From assembly GCA_000827495.1 (NCBI GenBank), contig KN817557.1, positions 65,525-129,524 of the forward strand: a stretch of 64,000 nucleotides of DNA, read 5' to 3'. The notes under the pieces were generated by a model. It ran no database searches and was not told where the DNA came from. It worked only from the letters and a program-made list of their open reading frames with translations. This DNA is from Hypholoma sublateritium FD-334 SS-4 (taxonomy: Eukaryota > Basidiomycota > Agaricomycetes > Agaricales > Strophariaceae). The position numbers were made by a program, and so were the translations under genes. Positions 1 to 11,361 of this stretch are shown in pieces (positions within the stretch are counted from its first letter, which is position 1; each line of letters opens with the position of its first letter).

Positions 1-239
1 CGACGGCGGTGTTGGCGTGTGGAGGCAAAAACGGCTTCGTCCGCGGGCAAGACGGCAGCGGTGGTGGTGGAAGGTAACGCGGACGCCTGTCTCGCGGTAG
101 CTGGGGCCCGGAGCACAACCCGTCTTGCGAACTCACTTCGCAAGTGCTCCGCCCACCCGCCTATTCGCGCAGCGTCGCATGAACAACGGCCCTAGCGTGG
201 GCTCTGCGGCGGGCAGCGCCAACCCCTACGCGCTGAATG

Positions 240-1000
240 AGCGCCGCGGGATGAGGGCATGACGCGAGTATCCCCCGCCATGCTTTGGCAAATTAAACAC
301 GCCCTGCTCGCGCCAGGGAGGAGGCGGCGGACGCGGACTCGATGTACCGCCGTCCCTCTCGAAGAAGATCGCCGTGAGGATGCTTGGCGCATGCGCATTG
401 AGCCCGCCGCCGCTTGAGCCCGCCATCGCGTTCTCAAAGGAAGGATCCTCCTGTTCAGTGTCACTAGGCCCACGATCGTCGTCTTCGTCGCGCTCTTCAC
501 AGCTTTTCCAGGAATACCGCCTCCACAACAACTCTGCTCCCCCCTCCCCTCGGTCCAGTAGATAGCGGCCGGCTTCTCGTCCATACAGTAGCGCCCGGAC
601 AGCGCAAGCGTATCTATCGCAGGCGCTCGGGCGAGAGCGCATCGAGCGCCTCCTCCGCCTTCGCAATTGCTCTCGTCGCGATCCCGTCGCCCGTCGCCGT
701 CGCGAAGCGCATGAACAGCGTGCGCACCGTGATGGCCGTCTTCGCACCTTTTGACCTCGCAAAGCGCGACATGCTCTCAAGCGCCGCCTTGAGGACCGCG
801 CACCTCTCGTCGCTGTCGATCCGCATCTATGGTGAAGTCAATCGCGAGCCCGCGCGTCATCGCGCCCTGCGTGAGAATGAGCGCATCGGGCGCCAGACGC
901 AGACCTGCGGCTGCGGTGCCTGTGCGCTCCCCTGCGGTGACGGCCAAGTGCCACACGGGCGTCGGCGGCGTGATCAGGCTCGGCATGTACAACATCAAAA
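240..1000 (-). pseudogene. HMG-CoA reductase catalytic-domain relic
   Basis: Minus-strand pieces in several frames match the catalytic domain of HMG-CoA reductase (mevalonate/ergosterol pathway) in the right order. About 880-820 holds a TQGAMTRGLAIDF stretch (family TQDAMTRGPAIDF). About 820-614 holds SMSRFAR, RTLFMRFATATGD and KAEEAL. About 584-450 holds DEKPAAIYWTEGRG and IPGKAVKS.TKTT. About 440-360 holds AMAGSSGG.NAHAPSILTAIF. Reading frames change at least three times and there is no start, no membrane domain and no usual C-terminus. The catalytic segment is therefore recognisable but cannot be translated as one protein. It lies in the same orientation as the importin relic upstream. It could be a duplicated fragment or one carried by a transposon; the window does not decide. 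Identification is confident from co-linear motifs; exact ends are approximate. Confidence 0.85.
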
Positions 1001-1585
1001 ACGGCGCAATCTACCCATCAACAGAAAAAATCATTCCTCATGCACGCACGTATAGCAGAGTAGCGCACCATCAGCTGCAGCCTCGCCGCCTGTACCTCCT
1101 GCCCCCACCGCCCCTTTGCTCTCGGCCGAGCGAGCTTGAGCAGTTTGACGCTATTTGCGCGGACGAAATGCGGCCAGTCGGCGGGGCCCTTGGCGCGCGA
1201 GATGCCGCGACGCCGCGAACATTTATTCTGGGAAGGGTGGAAGGCGGAAAGGGCCCGTGGAAGAGCTTCATGCCTATGGGGCAGCGTGCTGAATGTCTGT
1301 TTGCATGTGAGTGGGCGCCGCCAAGGGTCGGAGCTTTTTGCATATCCGCGTCAATGACAGTGCGCCGAAGTACGGTATGTGGCTTCGTTTCCTGAACTAT
1401 ACTAGAGCATAAGCAGCTATGAGAAAAATGTGCACGAATCTCATAGCATACCTCTTCGTGGCACGCAACAGTGCGTTTACGACGTCCTCATAACACCTCG
1501 CCCTATCTTCGGAGAACGCAACGCACTGATCAGCGTGATTCACCAGGGTCTGGCAGCGGGCTGTCGTTCAGACCTACGACGAGCA
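1001..1585. other. Intergenic stretch between two gene relics
   Basis: Short open frames on both strands overlap one another and show no family motifs or paired splice sites. The part next to 1001 may include further decayed HMG-CoA reductase sequence, since a weak FSVDG-like stretch precedes the first clear motif, but this cannot be supported firmly. Confidence 0.4.
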
Positions 1586-1589
1586 CCAA

Positions 1590-2263
1590 AATAAGCGGAT
1601 GTAGGTGCAGATCAAGTTTGATGGCGCCAAATGAGGGAGGAGATCGCAGGTCATTCCGAGCGCCCCTACCGTGGTGACATGGAGATTCACCAACCATATC
1701 AATGGCTTGAGAGTAGAGCCATAAGTCGTGATCACAGACTCGTGGTGGTGCCCGTCTTGGTCCTTGATGCGCTCCTCGATGAAGGGGATAACGGCCGGGA
1801 CGACGGCGTCCTGCACAGAGCCGGTAGTCAGGCATGTCGCAGCGGCCATGAACAGCCTCTCAGAGACACCTTGCATAACGTAGTTACCCTTACCCTGTCG
1901 CTGATGAGCGCGATGAAACGAATGGCAAGAGAGGAAAGGCGTACGTCGCAGTCAAAGCTGGATGACAGCGTGAGCTTCCGGCGAAAGTTCCTCCTTGCGG
2001 ACGCCGTGGGTGGATCTCGTTCGTTGGACGTATGTGAGCAGCGTAATGGGACTCATAGGAGACCCGAAGAATGCAAAAAACTCTCTGGCTGTGAGAGCAT
2101 TTTTGAGGTCAATGCCGGTGACGTTGCGCACATGGAGGGGGATGTTCTCGTCTCCATGCACGGATGACAGCATAGGCAAATCCAAGGCCATTCGGCATGA
2201 ACGCATGGCGGCGGCGAGTAGACATACGAGTCCTAGGCGGAGTTCTTCATTTCTGTCCGGCAT
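1590..2263 (-). pseudogene. Importin subunit beta-1 (Kap95) relic
   Basis: Two blocks of minus-strand sequence correspond to karyopherin beta-1, the nuclear import receptor built of HEAT repeats. The N-terminal block (about 2263-1960) contains PLHVRN.TGIDLKNALTARE, matching the family's LHVRN(A)AG.ALKNALTARE helix pair, followed by a diverged loop. The second block (about 1876-1590) contains AVVPAVIPFIEERIKDQD, HHHESVITTYGS and CDLLPHLAP, matching the HEAT repeat VVP.V.PFIE..I...DWH.REAA...GSIL and the W..GR.CDLLP motif. Everything between the blocks is lost, a frame change separates them, and key residues are altered (for example DWH to DGH). It is a heavily decayed partial copy, not a working receptor. 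Its orientation matches the HMG-CoA reductase relic downstream. Confidence 0.8.
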
Positions 2264-3251
2264 CTTGATGTGTAGCGGCGGGCAGGGGAGCGACGAAAAT
2301 GTTCAGAGGGCGCGTCGTACAAGTGTTTTACTGGAGCTCCGCGACGTTGACCTGATGTATTATTGTTTCACCCACGCCCTTGGCAGTAGATTAAGGAGAT
2401 AAGATAGCAGAAGGACAACATGTGACTTGTAGATATGCGCATTGCACAGGAGGGCAGACTCGATCCGAGTCATCATCATCTCAAAGACTCAACCCATCCG
2501 ACTCGGAGTCCCCCCCTGGCAGACCACCCCACCACTAAACCATAATAAAATGACAGCCTCGTATCTTTTTTGAATTCATGCAACAAGGACATGGTGCAGC
2601 TCAATGGCTTCAACACAAAACGCCCCATGGGTTCGGGCAGCTCAAAATGCCGACAAACCTCGTCGAAGAGATTCTCGACCTAGCGAAATACGCCGATGCG
2701 CGTCAAATTCACTGGAGGCTGCGAAGGCGAGTTCAGTCGCCGCTTCTTGGCCATACGCATGCATGTTAAACTACAACAACACTGCGACCGTAATTCTAAA
2801 AGAACAATCGATGATGTTGCAAAAGAACCGCAGCCTAAGCGTGCGTCGATTCGGCCTCCTAGAGTCCTTCTGCTCGCTCTAACTTACGTGGTGATCCCGC
2901 AAAACAGTCCCCGCACCGACAGCAGCCTTTCCATCCAAGGAAACGACACACATTGTCCGCCCCTTCACCGGAAATCCAATCCAATAGGCTTCGCGCACGT
3001 AGTACTAGCGCTGCCGCCCATACTACCCGCAACGTAGATTCGCTGCCGGCGCTGTTCTGAATGCACCCATCAATGATAATGAAGTTGCTGCCATTGCAGG
3101 CAGGCGCGCGGGGGATAACAGTCATGCCATTGGGGTTCGGTCACGTCAACAACGGCATTTGAGGAGCAGCGGGAGCTTCAAGTTATGCAGTAGTACAAAG
3201 TTGTGTTCCTATTCAAAATAAGTATTTGTTTGACTAGAATACTTGCGCTGT
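2264..3251. other. Gap between importin relic and transposase gene
   Basis: No gene could be supported. A minus-strand open frame at 3125-2859 and short pieces at 2770-2580 have coding-like composition, but no family motif and no continuous splicing model. No clear terminal inverted repeat of the neighbouring Plavaka element was found here, so the left edge of that element is undefined. Confidence 0.4.
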
Positions 3252-6200
3252 CTAAGGCGAAGCATAGCCGCTGCTGTCTTCCTCATCACTGCCGCAGGTA
3301 CTTCTTTCATCCCCTTCCTCGTCCTCTTCCTCTTCCTCGTCCTCGTCCTCGTCCTCGCTTTCGTAGTAGTCGTAGTTTTCCGGGTCAGCATTGACTTCGT
3401 CGTCATCGACATCGTTGTCATTGTTGTTTTCGTCGACTTCCAACTCTTCCAAATCTTGCATGACGACATCCTGTGCTGCTTGTCCATCCCTTGCTGCCTC
3501 TCCCTCAGGCCCGGGCTCAGTGTCGTCTTCCCCCTCAGCATCGTCTTCCTCATCTTCCACAGTCACTTCACCAGAGTTGGAAGTAAGAGGATCTACTTGT
3601 CGGGGTAGGGCCGCATTATTCAAGTGCCCGATTCCACCGCCATAATAGCGCATAACCATATCCCGGTCTGCAAAACTGGTAATCCTTTCATGTCAGCAAC
3701 TTTGAAAGAAGATAAATGTGGATCCCACTCACATATTTACATAGAAATTCAACCAGTCATCTACATCCCCCGGATTCAGGCAGCGAGCGACGGTGCAAGA
3801 CTGGGGAAGGAGCTCAGCACTCCGGCCAGCATTGAATGCCGGGATCAAGTGACATCCGCGGATAACCCTCGCGGGGTCAACAAAACTGAATGCAAAGTCA
3901 TCCGTGGATTCTACGAAGCCGATTTTAGGGAGGCGGGCCCTGCGAAAGCCTGAGCGATAGCCCGGTTCGTCACCAAACCAGCGAACCCAAAGGAAATGCA
4001 TGCGTCTAGCAGTTCTGCTATCTGGAATTGCTGGATTCTCGACCCATATGTTGGCATGGTAAACGCCAATAACCCTGGCATACCAGTATAGTTCGGCGCC
4101 TGCTTCGGTAACAGGAGACCGTAACATGATGTCTGGGTGAGCACAAGGACTGACGGTGTCGCACTGCCGCTGTAAGTCATAGCTTGTGTAGTAGATGCGA
4201 CAAGTTTGGACGGAATAGATCCTGCCCCCTATGAAGCGGATAGAGTTTCGATCCGTGTCCGTAAAGTCTTCATGCATGTCGCCGTCAAATTCACGACTCG
4301 TTAGCCGTCCTAGTAAATGGTCTTGGAGCTTCGGTAAAAATTTCTTCAAACATCAGAGGCCTCCAATTAGTTCAGATTCAATTAGCATAGGTTCAAATAT
4401 CATACGTGGTAAGCGGGGTCGCCTTTATTATTGCGAATGGTGCTGAAAATGTCCTGCGGCGTGTTTTTTGATGCGGAAATGTGGTATCGCAAATCCGAGT
4501 CGCCCTCTGCGCATGTTTCTCCCTGTTCTGTTGCTTTACGCTGCAGCTTGGCAGAGCGATCCTGGAGCCGTTGCTTCGCATCAAGGGCCGAATTGGCACG
4601 TTGAAGTCTTCGAACACGTTTGGCAATCTGGTGTTCAGCGTTTCGCTTGTTTGTTGTTCCATAGAGCCGTTTAACAGTTCTGTGGGCCTGTTCACCCTGC
4701 CAATCAGGTATGAATAAATTGGATACTAACTAGAGAAGAGAAATCACTAACCACTTGCGTCGAAAACCCATCTGATCCACCAAAGAGTCGAATGGCTTGA
4801 ACGTAATCGCCAAGTGCATGCCATTTGTAGGTAAATAGATTCAAGTTTTTCGGTTTCTTCCCAGAACTGTTGCCTGGAACGCTCTTCTCCTTTCCTTTGC
4901 CAGATGTTTGACGCCTCTGTCGTGCCGCCGTCTCTTTTGGAAGTTCGAAGGTTGCGAAAGCAGACTGCGTGGTGTCCCTAAACTCTCGCATGAGCTTTCC
5001 GAGCTCCGTTGTGAGCCTTTCAAGGTGCTGTACAGTGCTTTCAGTATGGAGCCGGAGCTTGGCAAATGCATGCCACTCTGCAGTCCGGTACAAAAGCGTC
5101 ATAACAGCCGCATTGTAAGGCTCTGGTAGCAACCCTTCAAACACTGGGATGCTACACTAAGTAAAAAAGCCATATTAGCAATATTCTGGCCAGAAAAAAG
5201 CGGAGGTACTACCTGTAGCAGGTCCTCAAAATCACGTGCTGCAAGTTTTTTCATCTCTGAAGCATTGGTTGCAAAGCGTCTTATCGTGCTTGAGCCAAAG
5301 GTAGGAATACACCGAAAGCTTTGTCATTAGAAAAGCTATTATTTGCCGGCATCGAAGATTGTTAACATGGGCTTACCGTAGATCCAACTCAGCAACTAAG
5401 CTGCCATTGGTAGCCGCTGCAAATAAAACTCGAATCAAATGGGTGAAAAGAGCTTTCCAGACCCCCAATTCGAACTCGTGTAGAAGATCGACAACGAGCA
5501 TACGGGAAATATCAAAATCCATGCCAAGCTTCTCAGCAAATGCATTCTAGAACAAAGTGGGAGAAATCACAAAGGGTTATAAACGATGACGTCTTTACGT
5601 ACCAAGGTGGGGACAGAGGATGTTGCTTTGAGAAGCCGATTCACAGCCGCGCCAGCAACGGCAGCTGCTAATCTGTAGATTGCGTCGCGTGCAGTTTGGA
5701 CATAGGCAAATAAGTATGTACGAGCATTTTTTAGTCGGAAACTGCTGTCACGCTTTGTACCAGTCTGGTCAAGTTTCACCTTTGGCACAAGGCATCGAGG
5801 GCAGGGGCAGAGACCTTTGTCTCGTATGGTAGCAAGTAACACCCTATTGAGGTTTGTAGTACACCAAAGCTTTTCAGAAAAAGACAGTTGCTTACTTTTC
5901 TGGGTAATCTGCAGAATATGTGAAGAACCGAGGATAGACTCGGCGCTCAATACCATCAGCACATCTGATCACCATTCCATATTCATACGCATGAACAAAA
6001 TCGTCATCAAGCAAAAATTTCCAGACGCCATGGATGAGCTCGCGCCGACAATGTGTCAGGATGTCCTTCTTCTGGGTGCTCCATTTGCTGCAGAAAGATG
6101 CCGCAAAGTCCTGGAAAGAGTCCGGAAGAGAAGGGATATAAGCAATGTGCTGGCAAGCACCCGAATTTGGCCGATTGCGGATGTACTTTGAAATACCTGA

Positions 6201-7576
6201 AAAGAAGGCGTAGATTGGCCAGAGCTTCGCCGTACCAAAATTAGCGAGATGGGTGCTGTCGGACCAGACCATAAGGCCATATACGACCTTCTCTCGCTTG
6301 CAGTTGGGTTCATCTGGGGGAAGAGGAGCGCGCTGAATCCGATCATGTTCCTCAATGTAGACATCAGAGTTGTAAATCTCAGAGAACACTCGTTCCTTTT
6401 TCCCACTTGAAGACACATGAAATAGCTTGAAAGGAGTCAGGTGAAAATGGGGAGCAAGGGTCGAAGAGAATGCAGCTTTGATAACGGCAGTCAATTTGCG
6501 ATAGAGTAGTCCCGGGACAGAAAACGTAGCCGGTGGTACACCTTTTGTACCAGAGGGAATGTCAATGTCAATGCTGGCAGTTTGAAAGGAGTCGAGGAAT
6601 GGGGACATCTTCTCAGCAGCATCACTCCGTTTATTTTCCCTGGCGACATTGAAACCTCGTAGATCTTCTAGCTCAAATTCAGGATCAAGAAGGACGTCCC
6701 TCACAAGGCGGTTGACCTCCGCATCTGACTTTGCTGTGGCACCAGAGTCCTTCCAATTCATAAGCATTTCGGCTGACTTGTTTTGATAGACTGGAGCAGG
6801 ACATGGCGGTGGTTGCATGGACACGTCTGCCAGTGGGCTGATTCCATCACTTCCCCCAACTTGATAAAGGTCCTTCTCAGGAACGAAGGAGTCGGGATCA
6901 AAGGAGGGCCGGTATAGGTATTCTCGGAGCAAACCAAAGGAATTTGCAGCAGTCTGCAGTCGGTTGCGCACGATGAGACGCAAGCGTGGCAATATCGTAG
7001 CCGTTGGTCCCTCGTTTTCCTCTTCGAGCGGTCGCAAAAGCTCAGGGTTGACGTCTTCATAACGAGCGGGTAGTCGATAGTTTCGCTTCGGTCGACCCGC
7101 GCGTGTTAGCTGAGGAGGGGGAGGCGGCGATGGAGACAGAGGGGCCGGCGGCATTGAAGAGAAAGCATCCATTGGCAAGTCTTGGCCCATTTCTGGGTCG
7201 AAATTCCGGGGAACGTCCGAGTTATCGTTCAAGCTGTTCTCGGTTTCGAGAAAACCGTGGCCTGTGCTTGATCCAGCAGCGGTCACCTCCCGGGCCTCCT
7301 CGTGCTAGACAGACGGAATCAGATCAATTGTAGCCGTGAATAGTTAGAAAGAAACTGCAAAAAGCTTACCTCTAGAACTCCCGTGGCTGATCCCAAGCGC
7401 ACCTTGCGCTCTTGGAGTTGCGTTCGTCTTAAGTTCTTTGATGTGGCGGTCGCTTTTCGGCGCTCATTTGCTGCTATTTCATGGCTCAGATGAGCCTGAC
7501 ATTTCTTTTGATGTTGCTTGAGACCCTTTGCTGACAGCGCATTGAACCCGTCCTGACATTTCTTGCATGGAAACAT
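3252..7576 (-). CDS. Plavaka-type DNA transposase, apparently intact
   Basis: Transposase of the Plavaka group (KDZ/CACTA-like elements of Agaricomycetes). Nine exons join with GT-AG borders and consistent phase: 7576-7370, 7304-5896, 5843-5603, 5546-5377, 5318-5213, 5156-4752, 4696-4406, 4343-3733, 3675-3252. That is 3,864 nt, a 1,287-residue open frame with no stop. The N-terminus opens with a C2H2-like finger (MFPCKKCQ...HQKKC), which set the start. Family motifs follow in order: DSTHLANFGTAKLWPIY, YIPSLPDSFQDF, GLCPCPRCLVPK, VVDLLHEFELGVWK, FGGSDGFSTQ, then EQAHRTVKR, LQDHLLGRL.SREFDGD, YTSYDLQRQCD, LWVRWFGDEPGYRSG and DRDMVMRYYGGGIGH. The protein ends in a long Asp/Glu-rich tail. Terminal inverted repeats and target duplications were not identified, so mobility today is inferred only from the open frame. 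Confidence 0.93.
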
Positions 7577-9385
7577 CAAGCAGAAGAGCAGGAGTAATGA
7601 CAACACGAAAAAAACGACGATTGACAGTTTTCTGTGGCTTTGAGGGCGTCGTACCATGGCGAGGGGATCCAGGTATGAAGTCGAAGTTAGGAAAAACAAT
7701 GGCTGGCATACTGGAACACAGGCCAAACACAGACCATCACATATTCGAGCCGGTTATCTATTTTAGGGCGCTATAGAAGCCGGCCGCGGGCGCCCTTTAA
7801 CTTTAAGGCTCGCCAGCCACCTCACACCACCGCCGTCTACTGCTCATCCCCGTCAAACCGCTCCGGCTTCGGCTCTGCACCGCCGTCGGTCCCCAGTAAG
7901 ACACCCCGCATGCCTAGCCTCTTGGGTGCAATGAGACGAGCTCAGGACTGCCCATGCAGAGCAGCACACGCGCTCATTGAAAACGCACGCACAGGACGTC
8001 AATCGCCACTCACTGAAATCGCGCGTGCAAGACACCAGAATTGCAGACGCAAGACCTGTGTGTATGCCCAACACACGCGCCGCCGCTCAGCAGACCCGCC
8101 ACGTCGCCCGAATCCGCTGTCACCCCCACCACAGCCTTCATCACACACCGCACCCCCGCTTATGCCCTCGCGCCTTGCTCCCGCCATTCGCGCACCCGCT
8201 CCAAGGCCAGCGCTAGCTCACAAGCGGCACGGGCGTACGTCGTCTACTTTGGCGAATGAGGCGCCGCGCACGCCGCCGTACCGGCTGCGTCGGCTTCTGC
8301 TTTTGCGTATGCACAGCAGTACGCCGCGGAGCTCTCTGCACCCCTGTGTTGGCATTCATGCCTTTTAGCTCGGTGAGTTGACGTCCCATGTCTGTGCGCC
8401 AGAGTGCTGACACCTCACCAGTAACGGCAGGCGCCCGTGATAGCATTGACTCGGATTGCAGCCAACGTCGACGGTGCGTACCGCCTGCTTTTCGCATAGC
8501 ATAGTTCGCTGACATTCCGCAGGTCATCGCTGTTGAAAGGCGCTGAAGAGTGTCTTTGGCTTCTTTGGCGTCGGTACTCACCATGGAGACGCCGTCTGGA
8601 TGGCGGGTTGTGCGGAGGTTTGTCGATGTTTTTTTTGTTTTTGTTTTTTTTTTGTTTTTTGCACGCGTCACTGATAATGGGTGACAGCTACGACGACAAG
8701 AGGGCTCGGCATGGAAGGCAGTGACGCGCGGAGCCCTGAGTGCGTAGTGCGCAGACGCTCGGAGGAAGAGGGCGCGATCGGTACGATCGAACAAGGCGGG
8801 CGAGGCTCGACGCGCAGCCACAGCAGCGCCTCGAGCCCAACCGTACCTTGCGCTCATAGCTTGTGTTATCGTTGTGGACTGCATGTATGTGCACGCTGAC
8901 GGTCTGCGATGATCGTGGCGTCGCTATCCTCTTTCCACTCGACTGCATGCAGTATTACTGTGCTTCTCCGGGAGCACGAGCACGTCTGGGTCGAGCGTAA
9001 TGACTGGCCAGATATATTTTTACGAGCCTTTATATGTTTTAGGAGTACTAAATCTAATATATTATCTACCAACTACTCTTTGCAGTGCCTATCCTGATGG
9101 AAGAAATGCTGAATACTGCCATATATCTACTGATACATAGATCTTTATAACATTATATACTTCTGCACAGGCTTTCAACAGTACAATATAATGGTGTTGG
9201 AAGCCTCTATAGCACTCTATAGGTTATTCAGACTCTCTACAGCACTATTAGTTACTATTCAATGAACAGATAAGTCAGTCAAATTGTGATTCATACAGCG
9301 TGTTACTAGCAGGATAATACAGGCGTCATCGCGTAATTACATAGGTACCATACGATGGACGGTACGACTTGTTTTCGATTTCTTA
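7577..9385. other. Long stretch without supportable gene
   Basis: Between the transposase start and the next gene. The 7800-8900 part is GC-rich with overlapping Arg/Ala/Pro-rich frames on both strands; one plus-strand segment near 8215-8350 (AFAYAQQYAAEL) looks protein-like but is broken by stops and has no paired splice sites. The 8960-9380 part is AT-rich and featureless. The right edge of the Plavaka element probably lies within 7577-7830, where a short GGGCGC...GCGCCC inverted pair occurs at about 7768-7795. Confidence 0.4.
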
Positions 9386-10828
9386 CTAGAGCTCGACGCT
9401 GTTCTCCTTATTATAGGCACGAGCCCGCTTCTTTCCCCTCCTCTCGAGCTCCAATATCCTCTTGACGCCCGACAAAAACCGACCAGCGGCGCCCTCCGTC
9501 ATGCCCAAGCGTATATAGAAATCCTTGCTGAATTCAGCTACAGTCTCCGCATAGACGATACCCTCTTTCTCGAAAAGAGGTACATATTGAGGCAGGTTGA
9601 GTTGCGGAAATTTGCGGTGTAGCCTATCGATGACGTTTGAGAGGGACAAGGCTTCCTCATCATTATCACTGTCAGTACTCTCCTCACCGGAATCGGCGGA
9701 GCGACTGCGCTTCGAGCCTCGAGTCGAAGGCCCTGCAGTGGGGTCGATGTTGGGCTTGGCTAACGGAGAATTGTTGATGTGAACATGGATGGGAGGGATC
9801 GATGGCTGCGAGGCCGAGCTCTTGTCAACGCAGCTGGTCCTCTGGCGCGGAACAGTTCGTCGGAGGCAGTGAGGAGGTACGATGCAGTCAGGGTCTGCGT
9901 TGTTATCACGCTAGAGACAACTAGTGAGCGAAAACCTCAGCGAAGTACATCAACTACTTACAATGCTCCTGGCCCACAGGTTGATCTCCTTGTAACCAAG
10001 CGTGATATGCTCATCCGGCTTTTCGGGGGCCACGTAGCACCATCTGGTAGGGCCTGCGTGTAGGCCGCATCGCAATTTCTCCTGCACGAGGCGCAGCTCG
10101 TCGCTATATCCAAAACCAGCAGCCAGGTTGCCGTTGTTCTTCTTCTTTCGGATCTGGATTGGAACGGGGTTCTATCGACGTTGTCAGTGAGCTGTCGGGT
10201 AATAAAAATGGAGCCGTACGAGATGGATGATCTCCATGAAGACCTCCCGCTGACGGCGAGGCTGGTTCTTTGTCCTGAGAAGAGTGCGAAACGCTGCGTC
10301 AACGTCATCCGAGTCGTCAGTTGCAAGCCGATGCACAGGCCCGCGTTTTGGTTCATCGTTAGATCGCCATCCAAGCAGGGACGTGGCACGATCTAAGGCC
10401 ATATTGGCGAAAACTCGATCGAAGAAATCCTGGCGGGGAATGTCCGCTGGGAAATCGATGTCACGTATAACCCCGTTGTTGGTGGGTAATCGGACGGTGA
10501 CGGTTCCGACTGGTTGACGACGGGTTAAATCAAGAAAACCCAATTTTACGAGAAGAGCAAGGGACACACCAGGTGCTGGCGCCATTGCAATTTGGGGCTG
10601 AGGGTGGTTATCGAATGGAGGGTCAATGTTCTCGTCCTCGTTGCTAGATTCTCCTGCCTCTTCATGCAGTTGGCCGCCGTCCAAAGCGTAGTTCATCAGC
10701 GCCACGGCATAATCTTCATTAGCTGGAGGAGGCATGGGGCCTACTCCCAAGAGGTAGGCAGCCCTGCCCGTACCAGCTCGCTGCGGAGTGCGATGAGTAT
10801 CTATACGCTGGGAGTAGTTCGGGTTCAT
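9386..10828 (-). CDS. Agaricomycete hypothetical protein with C-terminal SAM-like domain
   Basis: Three exons, all joined in phase 0: 10828-10220, 10171-9962 and 9910-9386, giving 447 residues. The ATG at 10828 is the first in frame. The C-terminal 70 residues resemble a SAM domain: LPQYVPLFEKEGI, then a helix with AEFSKDFYIRLGMTEGAAGRFL and a closing VKRILELERRGKKR helix, the usual position of a five-helix SAM fold used in protein-protein or RNA contact. Before it lies a low-complexity Ser/acidic linker with a basic KRSRS patch, a plausible nuclear signal. The central region (RLPTNNGVIRDIDFPADI, FGYSDELRLVQEKLRCGLH) is of a type I associate with lineage-specific agaricomycete proteins but has no function I can name. 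It is divergently arranged with the DUF6698 gene, about 530 bp apart. Confidence 0.75.
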
Positions 10829-11361
10829 ATCGTTGAGGCCTACCAAAGAGGTACCCGTGGCCTTTATACCGTGGTCTATGCGCGGCTCCTCCCTAACAAC
10901 AGGCCCAAAAGCTCTACATTGCAGTGACGTTGTTCTTTACGTGGGCGAAGACGCTAGTAGCGGCGGAGGGTGACGAGTAATGCGGAGCCTTGATGGAAAG
11001 AGCTGCGAGCGGAGCGTCGCATTCAAACTACTACATGGGCTTTCTGGCGGTAAAAAGGGGCGCAACCGAAAACGCCAAGGTACTTACATATCCTGCGCGT
11101 AGCCGCAATAGGGAAGGCCGCCCCAGTATTCAGCTCCAACCTACGTCCCATTGGTAGTATGCCGACGTCACTAGAGACTCATTTAGCGCAGTTTACACCA
11201 CCCGCCGTTGCGAAGCGCAAGCGGGGTTATAGTCGCTGCATTTCGGAGGTCCAGTGCTCAATGAAAAAACGCTAGCCCTGAGTATCAGACCCGTAAGCGC
11301 CATATAACAAGAGGAGCGGCGTACCTTGTTTGATAAAAATCCCCAATTTTCTGCAGCGTAA
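10829..11361. promoter_or_regulatory. Shared divergent promoter region
   Basis: The 533 bp between the ATGs of two divergent genes (minus strand at 10828, plus strand at 11362) must contain both promoters. A CCAATTTT stretch lies about 20 bp before the plus-strand ATG. No convincing TATA box was seen for either gene. The regulatory role is inferred from position only. Confidence 0.5.

Noticed and set aside
3209..3645. Several open frames overlapping the transposase C-terminus, on both strands
   Set aside because: They are alternate frames of the GAN/GAR-rich codons that encode the acidic tail of the Plavaka protein.
8213..8884. 223-residue minus-strand open frame
   Set aside because: Composition is Arg/Thr-rich low complexity, with no motif, no splice partners and overlapping frames of equal quality.
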